Positions 58,901 through 64,000 of a stretch of 64,000 nt of DNA are shown here, piece after piece (positions within the stretch are counted from its first letter, which is position 1; each line of letters begins with the position of its first letter). A model generated the notes under the pieces. It was not told the DNA's origin. It saw nothing but the letters and a program-made list of their open reading frames with translations, and did no database searches. A program made the translations under genes and the position numbers. Source of the stretch: VRUE01 sp035997045 (GTDB lineage: Bacteria; Actinomycetota; Thermoleophilia; Solirubrobacterales; 70-9); NCBI GenBank assembly GCA_035997045.1, contig DASYIY010000057.1, forward strand, positions 18,310 to 82,309, read 5' to 3'.

Positions 58901-60398
58901 CGGATATAACGCCGACGGCGCCATGACCGAACAGGGCCTGCCCACCGGGCTGGTCGCCAAAAAGACCTACGACGAAGCGGGATCTCCCACCAAACTCACC
59001 TACACCAAGGTCACCAACTGCACCGAAAAATGCACCTGGCTGGAAGAAAGTCAGGAACGTTCGATCTACGGCCAGGTCCTTTCGCAGAAAAGCTTGACCT
59101 CGAGCCAGCAGTACTCCTACGACAAAGCCGGCAGGCTGACCCTGGTCCACGACACGCCCACTGGCGGCGGTTGCACGACGCGCGTCTATGCCTTTGACGC
59201 GGACTCCAACCGGACCAGCCTGACCACGCGCGCTCCGGGAGTCGGCGGTGCCTGCGTGGAATCGGGCGGCACCTCACAGACCTACACCTATGACGCTGCC
59301 GATCGGCTGACCGACTCGGGAATCGAATACGACAACTTCGGGCGAATCACGAGCTTGCCCGGGAAATACGCAGGCGGCGAAACGCTCAAAACCAGCTTCT
59401 ACAGCAACGAAATTCTCGCCAGTCAGTCCCAAGGGGATCTGACGAACAGCTACCAGCTCGATGCCACCGGAAGGGTGCGCCAAGTCACCCAGACCGGATC
59501 GAAAGAAGGCACCGAAATCTTTCACTACGCGATGGCCTCGGATTCCACCGCGTGGACTGAACGAGGCTCGGCCTGGACGCGCAACATCAGCGGCATCGGC
59601 AGCGAACTGGCGGCGATCCAGCCGAGCACGGGAGAAACGAGCCTCCAGCTGACCGACCTGCATGGCGATGTCGTTGCCACGGCCAGCCTCAGCTCTACAG
59701 CCAAAGAACCGACTGCAAAATTTGAATTCGACGAGTTCGGCAACCCGAAATCAGGCGCCGCCGGGCGCTTCGGCTGGCTCGGTGGCAAGAAGCGGCGGAC
59801 CGAACTGCCCTCGGGCGTGATCCAGATGGGGGTCCGAAGCTATGTGCCGGCGCTGGGGCGATTTATCTCGGTTGATCCGGTTACGGGGGGGTCGGCCAAC
59901 GCTTACGATTACGCTGACCAGGATCCAATCAATGCCTTCGACCTAACCGGTGAATCGCGGACGGGTTATCCACCGAAACGAACACCAGCAGACATCCGGG
60001 CTCGAAATCGCAGGATTGCGAGGGAACACGGTTTCCGGCCGTTCGACACGAACGGCTGCACCGGCCGAGGGTGTGTGACTCGTGACTTCGCCCACGTTGG
60101 AAGCGTTAACTTTGGACACGTGCTTGGTGGCCTGGTCAAAAAGATGGTAACGGTCGCAAGCGATATCCCAACCGTGGCTCTCTACAGAGCAACCGTAGAA
60201 GGATATGTGCATACAATCGCGGGAAAGCATGGAGGTATTGGCGAAAAGCTGTGGGGATGTTTCCATGGGGGAGCGAAAGCATACGAACAGGCGGCGGGGC
60301 TCATTGCAAAGTCTGGACCGGAGGAAGACGGTCCGGAGGCAGTCGCAGGATATGGCTGGATAGCCACCGACTGCGCTCTCGGATATATTGGATCTTAA
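52959..60398 (+). CDS. Giant secreted Rhs-repeat protein with six NHL blades and a distinct C-terminal tail
   Basis: A product of 2479 residues; GTG at 52959 follows AGGGGGAG, and a signal peptide (LVVALLVALCAFSSGIAFA) ends near residue 26. In order: leading LPDGQLETRIYPEPVNYRD module; DNRLRE-like region (about 264-463, from AHACVIGG); two fibronectin III domains (about 465-561, 565-661); a Cys-containing Ig-like domain (about 662-748); DUF6531 start SLDLLTGNFTLSRTDVSIPV (about 895); YD repeats; six NHL blades (about 1618-1905, e.g. NGQFNNPWGIAVTPSGNIWV); more YD repeats; the core end GRFISVDPVTGG and NAYDYADQDPINAFDLTGE (to about 2333). After this conserved core the last 146 residues are a variable domain with basic start and hydrophobic segments, typical of polymorphic toxins. 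Export is by Sec; no type VI parts are present. Confidence 0.93.
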   Translation: MKGVSLVVALLVALCAFSSGIAFAEQSESGPTGDPGQAEPGPEIAAERTADSETLTLPDGQLETRIYPEPVNYRDEEGNWRPIGERLHETGEQTLVNGPNDFNVTLPKQIDSKPVRFEVGDEWVESQLLRKDLEGADLEGEIATYEGEGNAPSFEFTGLGNGLKEAIELSNPGQASTFSYELSASSGLEPSLAEDGSVQFRDSEGKTAVLLPAPVMSDSAGAESRAVKYELGPEEEGHWKLSVVADPEWLTQPGRKFPVSIDPTMTVGTAHACVIGGTTGETGWIDCSSWGRKDLLIGYVPQLESKYDGWYRTLLELETTSIPVGSEIASATFNLHSLEVAKNTKGVELRKVTKPWNWEAAWSRYDGTHLWTAEGGDYSESLGEVLTATRGNQIGWWQFNMPTSVVEKEVNAKAWLSMIMKLIDDKVRECGKESCTERKLDFDSDHATTEANRPYLSVVYKAPAPIVTTEAATSVTETGATLKGQVNPHGYATTYQFEYGTTTSYGTKVPVTAESVGSGTTNVAVSKAISGLKGNTTYHYRVSATNAYGTTPGEDKTFATPKPPSATTEAATGVKETEATLKASVNPNGSATTYQFEYGPTTSYGSKVPASPESIGSGTSAVAASKAISGLKEGTTYHYRVVASNVAGAVNGSDKTLTTLDPPETTITSPQASYTAGETSPIAFVSDQSGSTFKCSLDEGEVPKKTCTSPYSLPEHLSPGWHTFVVAATNGGGLTDPTPATHVFNPAIYPPAPSTSKLIAPGEGEKTASYYTLQAEWGKEPAGGGVTGVTFQMKLYSWKDFKPVPAECMIDGKGKQVSWPLPVSQNPGHSDPVFLKVYGCSAFASAGYPDEDIKFRAAFDGGVNAAGASESVTTEYFGKHDGVGAPTDASQQIGPASLDLLTGNFTLSRTDVSIPVPGSEANLEFARTYQSNYNDEAVASMVLGGMWQPSAPVEQAFEGEAWSELRERHEDEVPAQYDKECEEEGYSHEECLIEEAIPAADWIELLDNEGGSAAFEIKGGNYVAPEYMKEYVLTKQGSGASATFELASPEGTHTVFVKNEVGIQGSYRPTSVSWQATEKSARMVYEHVEGTGEYHLIKVIAPAPSGVTCSDSAATKTAGCRTLTFQYFPCTCSGWNRLSSITYYNGSGNEAQSQVVAQYEYDPKYRLIAEWDPRISPSLKETYGYDEWYKLQSLTPPSKEPGKNLEPWKFEYYDWHNSHLEGRLKSVSRASLLESPKTAQTTVVYEVPVGGSGAPYDLSPASVAEWGQTDYPVNATAIFPPTEVPGEPPSDYTQATVEYMDPDGYVVNTVSPQVPGVSGLSLSTTETDRHGNVVRALSPQNRLLALAAGKESAVRSHQLDSQSTYSADGTEMLESLGPLHKVRLESGSTVEARARTVVQYDQNAPKPPEGTPMPHLPTTETTSAKTPSGENLESRVTETHYEWTLRKPTETIVDTAEGGLKLKTRIAYDKETGMPVESSLPAKPEGGDAHTTKTIYYTKEAQSDPNGSCGSNATYAGLPCKTMPASQPGTAGLPELLVTKYKAYNGLDEPTEIVESPGGKEEEGKTRKTIKEYDEAGRATSSSQIGGGTQLPPTQTVYDKYTGLPVEQAFACKSECTAPRFTAPFGSSGAGKGQLNGPRGVAADKKGHVWVVDRANNRVEEFDEQGEYIGQFGSAGSGNGQFNNPWGIAVTPSGNIWVTDTGNVRVQEFNEKGEFLQKFGTKATTGSKGTEFVEPEGIAVASGGMIWVSDGAGARIGEFRETVSKESERFVRNASTTGTGNPGLLDPIGLATDSSGNLWAADETGNRLLEYNSEGGFLQTIGSTGTGNGQFKNPVGVALSPSGNVLVVDKGNSRVEEFQSNGTFLYKLGTAGSGSEGLSEPRGLALGAGNAVFIADKNNNRIQKAAFDPPFDTQAVVTAYDKLGRPAKYTDADGNTSEVTYDLLGRPVKIWDGKGTQIYGYDKTSGLLVAMEDSAAGLFTAGYNADGAMTEQGLPTGLVAKKTYDEAGSPTKLTYTKVTNCTEKCTWLEESQERSIYGQVLSQKSLTSSQQYSYDKAGRLTLVHDTPTGGGCTTRVYAFDADSNRTSLTTRAPGVGGACVESGGTSQTYTYDAADRLTDSGIEYDNFGRITSLPGKYAGGETLKTSFYSNEILASQSQGDLTNSYQLDATGRVRQVTQTGSKEGTEIFHYAMASDSTAWTERGSAWTRNISGIGSELAAIQPSTGETSLQLTDLHGDVVATASLSSTAKEPTAKFEFDEFGNPKSGAAGRFGWLGGKKRRTELPSGVIQMGVRSYVPALGRFISVDPVTGGSANAYDYADQDPINAFDLTGESRTGYPPKRTPADIRARNRRIAREHGFRPFDTNGCTGRGCVTRDFAHVGSVNFGHVLGGLVKKMVTVASDIPTVALYRATVEGYVHTIAGKHGGIGEKLWGCFHGGAKAYEQAAGLIAKSGPEEDGPEAVAGYGWIATDCALGYIGS

Positions 60399-60476
60399 TT
60401 TGACCAACCGGCTAAATCAAAGAGAAGACCGGCTGTTTCCCCTCAATCACAGCGCAATGACCAAACCCCTAGTTGC

Positions 60477-60782
60477 ATGATGATCGCCGAAAGAAATTTA
60501 TTGCTTCTCGTCGCTGTCGCGGTAATGATTGGTGGCCAACTTGCGTGGTTTCTCAGCCATCCAATCAGCGTGTTTGGGGTAGTTATTTTGGTAGCGGTAG
60601 GAGTCCTATCGTGGTTTCTCTTGCGTGGCAACAAAGTTGCGTGGACGCTCGCGATGCTTTCTGGGGTCACCCAACTTGTGGGACCGCTTGCGTGGGCTCA
60701 GCCAGCCTGGTTTGCGGGTAGCGGAGCGATTCTTCTCGTATGCTTGCTGTACCCTTCCTCACGGGCGTTCGTTTGGAGCTGA
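60477..60782 (+). CDS. Small membrane protein, candidate immunity protein of the Rhs tail
   Basis: A product of 101 residues with three to four hydrophobic helices (LLLLVAVAVMIGGQLAWFL, VFGVVILVAVGVLSWFLL, WFAGSGAILLVCLLYP). ATG at 60477 (a second ATG directly follows). It lies 78 bp after the Rhs stop on the same strand, where an immunity gene is expected, and codons (AAT, TTA, GTA) are less GC-rich than in the region. No homologue is recognised. The role is inferred from position alone; a membrane immunity protein would fit a toxin acting on or through the membrane. Confidence 0.62.
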   Translation: MMIAERNLLLLVAVAVMIGGQLAWFLSHPISVFGVVILVAVGVLSWFLLRGNKVAWTLAMLSGVTQLVGPLAWAQPAWFAGSGAILLVCLLYPSSRAFVWS

Positions 60783-60855
60783 GTGTTCTCAAGGGCAAGC
60801 ATCTGCGGGGCTAGACCTCAAGCACCGCGTTTGGCGAACCTATGCTGGTCCAATT

Positions 60856-61089
60856 TCACGGTTTATCACGGAACGGTCCTTGACGCCGCCGGTATCTGTC
60901 GAAAAGCCACAACATGAAGAGCAAGTACAGGACTGCAAACGTAAGCTTGTTGATCCAAACGACGATATCCAAGTTGGATGGAAAGGTGGCCGCGAAAATC
61001 AGCAGGGAACCCAAGACGATCTCGCGCCGCAGGAGCCGATCGGCTGCGACCTCGATGAAATAGGACCACCTGGCGAGTACGGTATACAT
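60856..61089 (-). CDS. Small two-helix membrane protein
   Basis: A product of 77 residues. RREIVLGSLLIFAATFPSNL and IVVWINKLTFAVLYLLFMLWLF are two hydrophobic helices, with a basic C-terminus (DRYRRRQGPFRDKP). No ribosome site is obvious before the ATG. It is convergent with the preceding membrane gene. The coherent two-TM plan supports a real gene, but confidence is limited; it could be a remnant. Confidence 0.45.
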   Translation of the reverse strand: MYTVLARWSYFIEVAADRLLRREIVLGSLLIFAATFPSNLDIVVWINKLTFAVLYLLFMLWLFDRYRRRQGPFRDKP

Positions 61090-61949
61090 GTAAATAGGGT
61101 ATCGCCTGTGCGGGCCAAAGGTACGCTCGCTCTCAATTTGTAAGCTCGATTCGCACGCTGGCGCTCGACGTTCAACGCTTGTTGGATGCGCTTGAGCCTC
61201 AGCTCGGTTGTGGCTTGCTCACGCCTGTGCACGACGATCATCTCTGCCCGCGTAGAGACGGAAGGGATGAAGCCCGTCGCATTATCCCTTGTCCGTCCTC
61301 GCGCCGACTGGCGGAAGCACGATAACGCGCGCAAGTTCTAGGCTGCAGTGAAAATGCCGAAGTGCGCAAAGGAGAAAGTGAGCCGGACCAGGTTTGAAGG
61401 AGACCGTAGATCAGGGTCTCAAACCCGGCGTGGCTCAGTGATGAATGCGTCGCCGCGCCGGGCATCAAAGTCAAGTACTCAATCGGATAGTGCAACCGAA
61501 GAAGTAATGCATCCGTGAACGTCCGCCAACCCCGTTGGTCTCAAAAAGCCCTTGCCCTACCTGAGCGCGCCTACCGCGCACAATGCACTGACATTGGGGT
61601 CGACGGTGATGGCACCATCGACAACGCACCGGTTTAGTCCTGGCTCGCTCGAGAAAGCGGAACGATGGCAATCTTCCGCTGAGCCTCGGTCGTCGCCCGC
61701 GTTCGGCCTTCAAGTTCGACCGTCGACTCACTATGGCGAGGGTGGCCCCGCCGCCACCGTTTTCGGGCACCGCTACCTTTCGCCACCGGCAAGATGTCCC
61801 AACCGTCCTGGACTGGATCGCTAGCTGTGCTCTTCGCCGGCGCGACGGGGGTTCGGCTAACCGGTTCGGATTTCAGGGCTGGATTCTCACCCCGCCTGAA
61901 AGCCGAGTAGCTGCATGGGTCTACGAAAAAATGCGTAGTCGTAGGGTGG
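61090..61949. other. Region without convincing genes
   Basis: About 860 bp between the two-helix membrane gene and the 277-residue gene. The short open frames on both strands have no recognisable domains and no start sites. GC content looks lower and more variable than in the core. A weak hairpin CTACGA/TCGTAG (61921-61926, 61939-61944) sits just after the next gene's stop and could be its terminator. No tRNA was seen. Confidence 0.5.
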
Positions 61950-62783
61950 CTAGTCCTTTTTCGCCAGGTTGACCTTGTCTGCATAGGCGGCAAGCGAGTC
62001 GGTCGGTTCAACTTGCCAGGCCTCCAGTGCGGAGGATTGGATGATCGTCTCGATGAGATCGCTGGTGCCGCCGACAAGACTCGAATCGAAGTCGACCTCA
62101 CTGGCGACGAGCCATGAGTGGTCTGCGGGCCAGATTAGGTTAGGTGCTTCGCGCTGCAGAAACTCGGAGGGATCAGGTTTGGGCGGCGGCCTTTCGCTCT
62201 TGTTGGCAACGAATGTCACCTGAACAGAACCGGGCGCGGACCCCCAGTCGAATTCGATCTGGTCAACGGCCGAGAGAGGACCGACGAGGACGATGTGGTC
62301 GCGACCGTCAGGGAGCTCGAGAAGTGGCTTCAGCTCGTGAGCCGGAAAAGAATTTGACCAGCTCTGGATCGTGCAGAGACCGAAAAAGCAGCGTGCGGGG
62401 TCAGCCGTGTAGACGGAAAGGATCTCGCAGAGTGCATCAAGCGTCTGGGTATCCATCGCGCCAATCGGCGGGTCCGATCCTTCCCACTTCGTCCTATTTG
62501 GGTCGTTGGAGCTATGACGGCCTCCGAGTTCACCGGCGTCGGCGAGTCCAAGGACCGCATGCCACTGCATCTCACGATGCGGAATGGTCCCGCACGCCTT
62601 CGCTACATCCGCCCAGCTGACCCGATGTCCCTCTGAGTCCGACGCCGGGTGAAAGATACGGGCGTATGCCTCAAAGTCTTTCGGTACCTCAAGTGTCACT
62701 GCACCGAACTCGCCCCCAAGCCTGGGGCTGATCCAGGCTCCCGCCGCCGCGCCATCGGTGATCTCAAGGTCTTGGCTCATCAT
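61950..62783 (-). CDS. Hypothetical actinobacterial protein
   Basis: A product of 277 residues from ATG at 62783 (a GTG three codons upstream is possible). It begins with ITDGAAAGAWISPRLGGEFG, then FEAYARIFHPASDSEGHRVS (HP motif), CGTIPHREMQWHAV, and later the Trp-rich AVDQIEFDWGSAPGS and LIWPADHSWLVASEVDFDSSL. This pattern with an ARI-x-HPA start occurs in uncharacterised actinobacterial proteins; the later part looks beta-rich. No transmembrane or signal segment, so cytoplasmic. Its place after the Rhs region allows a role as an immunity or accessory protein, but it is on the opposite strand and distant; that is speculation. Confidence 0.7.
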   Translation of the reverse strand: MMSQDLEITDGAAAGAWISPRLGGEFGAVTLEVPKDFEAYARIFHPASDSEGHRVSWADVAKACGTIPHREMQWHAVLGLADAGELGGRHSSNDPNRTKWEGSDPPIGAMDTQTLDALCEILSVYTADPARCFFGLCTIQSWSNSFPAHELKPLLELPDGRDHIVLVGPLSAVDQIEFDWGSAPGSVQVTFVANKSERPPPKPDPSEFLQREAPNLIWPADHSWLVASEVDFDSSLVGGTSDLIETIIQSSALEAWQVEPTDSLAAYADKVNLAKKD

Positions 62784-62801
62784 GGCTAGCACCCGTTACT
62801 G

Positions 62802-62845
62802 CCAATGGGATTGTTATGGGCGGATAGTTCTGGCCCTCCCATTGG
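62802..62845. repeat. Inverted repeat upstream of the hypothetical gene
   Basis: Arms CCAATGGGA (62802-62810) and TCCCATTGG (62837-62845), 26 bases apart, perfect over 9 bp, lie 19 bp upstream of the ATG at 62783 on the minus strand. It may be an operator or an attenuator-like hairpin. Confidence 0.45.
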
Positions 62846-62921
62846 GCACCGCAAGCTAGCGCTTGGGTGTCCCTGAGTATCTCTCCCCGGAAGCATCAAG
62901 GCGGGTGGCCGCCTCGAGCGG

Positions 62922-63686
62922 CTAGGAAGTCGAAGCGGCCTCGCTGAGCGGCGTCGACCCCGGCTCGCCGAAGACGCGGGCGAGGACGATGCTGAGCTCG
63001 TAGAGGGCGATCAGCGGGGCGGTCTCGAGAAGCATCGAGACTGGGTCGACGCCCGGCAGTGCGGCGGCGACGATCGCGCAGCCTAGGTAGGCGTAGCGGC
63101 GGTTCTGCTGCAGCTGGCGCACCTTGACTATTCCTAGGCGAGTTACCGCGAGGATCCCGACTGGGACCTGGAAAACGACTCCGCAGGCGAGCAGTGTGCT
63201 GGCGAAGAAACTGTAATATTCCCGCGCTCGAACCTGGACGTTGAACTGCGAGTCGTTGAAGTTGAGTAGGAACTTGGTTGCGGCCGGCAGGACTACGAAG
63301 TAGCCGAAGGCGATCCCGGCGATGAAGAGGACTGGGATCAACAGCAGTAGGGGGAGGATCGTGCGCCGCTGGTGGTCGCTGAAGGCCGGCAGCAGGTAGG
63401 CGTAGGCCTGGTAGAGGATGATCGGCAGCGAGAGGATGATCGCCCCGTAGGCGGCGACGGTCATCGTTGTCGTGAACGGCTCGCTGATCCCGAAGGTGAT
63501 CAGTTTGTGGTGATTGGAGGGGAGTGGCGCGCTTGCCAGTTCGAGCAGCAGGTGGTTCTGCCAGAAGCAGAGCGCCAGGGCGACGCCAAAGACCGTGAGT
63601 GAAACGACGATGCGCGAGCGCAGCTCGTCGAGGTGCTCGACGACGCTCACCTCGTCCTCATACGAGATCGCTTTTACGCGGCGCAT
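62922..63686 (-). CDS. tatC: Twin-arginine translocase subunit TatC
   Basis: ATG at 63686 is chosen because GAGGTGG lies 5 bases upstream; a GTG three codons earlier is the other option. 254 residues, six helices. Key TatC residues: VVEHLDELRSRIVVSLTVF (N-terminal signal-peptide binding, Glu), FTTTMTVAAYGAIILSLP, AYLLPAFSDHQRRTILPLL and FGYFVVLPAATKFLLNF. It follows tatA by 10 bp and forms with it the translocase that exports folded proteins with twin-Arg signals. No tatB is adjacent, as in the TatA-TatC minimal system. Confidence 0.95.
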   Translation of the reverse strand: MRRVKAISYEDEVSVVEHLDELRSRIVVSLTVFGVALALCFWQNHLLLELASAPLPSNHHKLITFGISEPFTTTMTVAAYGAIILSLPIILYQAYAYLLPAFSDHQRRTILPLLLLIPVLFIAGIAFGYFVVLPAATKFLLNFNDSQFNVQVRAREYYSFFASTLLACGVVFQVPVGILAVTRLGIVKVRQLQQNRRYAYLGCAIVAAALPGVDPVSMLLETAPLIALYELSIVLARVFGEPGSTPLSEAASTS

Positions 63687-63696
63687 CGCGTCCACC

Positions 63697-63933
63697 TCAG
63701 ACCCGCGTCTTGGTGGCTTCGGCCTCGGTCACGGGGCCGTGGGCCACGGCGACAGGGCCCTGCTTGACGGCGACGGGCTCGGGTCGCTCCGGTGAATCGC
63801 CGGTAACCGAGCCACGGAACTCGTTGATGCCTTTGCCGAGCGACTTGCCCAGCTCCGGCAGGCGTTTGGGCCCGAAGACGACGAGGGCGATGATCAGGAC
63901 TACGAGAATCTCCATTGGTCCGATGTTGGGCAC
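63697..63933 (-). CDS. tatA: Twin-arginine translocase subunit TatA
   Basis: GTG at 63933 follows GGAGG by 5 bases; 78 residues. The N-terminal membrane helix (IGPMEILVVLIIALVVFGPKR) and the amphipathic helix LPELGKSLGKGINEFRGS are the TatA/E hallmarks (FGPKRLPELG motif). The tail is acidic/Pro/Ala-rich. It forms the pore-like oligomer with TatC encoded next. Beyond 63933 to the window end a coding frame (ending in a TAA near 63976 on the minus strand) may be the end of another gene. Confidence 0.93.
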   Translation of the reverse strand: MPNIGPMEILVVLIIALVVFGPKRLPELGKSLGKGINEFRGSVTGDSPERPEPVAVKQGPVAVAHGPVTEAEATKTRV

Positions 63934-64000
63934 GGTGACCTCCAGTGCGTTTGGCTTTTGGTTGTTCGAAGTTCGTTATCGACTCCGGCGAGGCCGATCT

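Noticed and set aside
61530..61945. Possible tRNA or attachment site near GGTTCGGATTTC and the CTACGA/TCGTAG repeat
   Set aside because: No cloverleaf can be drawn with a proper acceptor stem and anticodon arm, and no integrase is nearby.
63934..64000. End of an upstream minus-strand gene
   Set aside because: Only about 20 codons are visible, with a TAA near 63976; too short to support a call.

Overview
The window is GC-rich, gene-dense bacterial DNA, most likely from the actinobacterial class Thermoleophilia (Solirubrobacterales-like). This is an inference from GC-rich codon use, GTG/TTG starts, leaderless promoters, many secreted IPT/PASTA, RTX-like and C-rich Ig-like proteins, a 2.5k-residue Rhs protein with NHL blades, and gene types such as NhaA-DsbA and cNMP-thioredoxin-reductase fusions. 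No rRNA, tRNA or CRISPR array was seen.

Layout. 1-7.8 kb: the end of a phosphodiester-glycosidase-like gene, a large secreted propeller-like protein, a GSA-type aminotransferase, and a pentapeptide-repeat/zinc-peptidase fusion facing a small EACC1-like protein. 7.8-12.9 kb: GST, two decayed genes (rhodanese, cupin) joined by a 35-bp tandem duplication, a membrane protein, a methyltransferase, a DNA alkyltransferase and a secreted IPT-PASTA protein. 13-20.6 kb: a GlxA-type regulator divergent from an HD hydrolase and a lactonase-like MBL enzyme, then secreted proteins and an RTX-like protein. 20.6-25.8 kb: desaturase, an acylphosphatase/LigD-phosphoesterase fusion, a YciE-like ferritin protein and small enzymes. 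25.9-30.7 kb: a tight cluster of SUMF1-like protein, beta-propeller and sulfatase. 30.7-39.2 kb: ArsR-SRPBCC pair, quinone oxidoreductase, cupin, cNMP-TrxR-like protein, NhaA-DsbA, Lon, HxlR. 39.2-46.5 kb: an Ig-like remnant, hemerythrin, a small DUF1508-like gene under an SOS box, a MerR pair, AKR-cupin, MFS, and a HigBA-like module with a frameshifted toxin beside a folE 3' remnant. 46.5-52.7 kb: glnK-amtB, nitronate monooxygenase, then epimerase, NAD-formate dehydrogenase and class III ADH, which together suggest formaldehyde oxidation to CO2. 53-62.8 kb: a giant Rhs protein with a distinct C-terminal tail and orphan genes in less GC-rich DNA. 62.9-63.9 kb: tatA-tatC.

The most unusual items are the acylphosphatase-phosphoesterase fusion, the pentapeptide-metallopeptidase with its small neighbour, the SUMF1-like protein lacking catalytic cysteines next to a CSPAR sulfatase, the Rhs tail with candidate immunity genes, a PII protein lacking Tyr51, and a consensus LexA box in front of a 78-residue protein.
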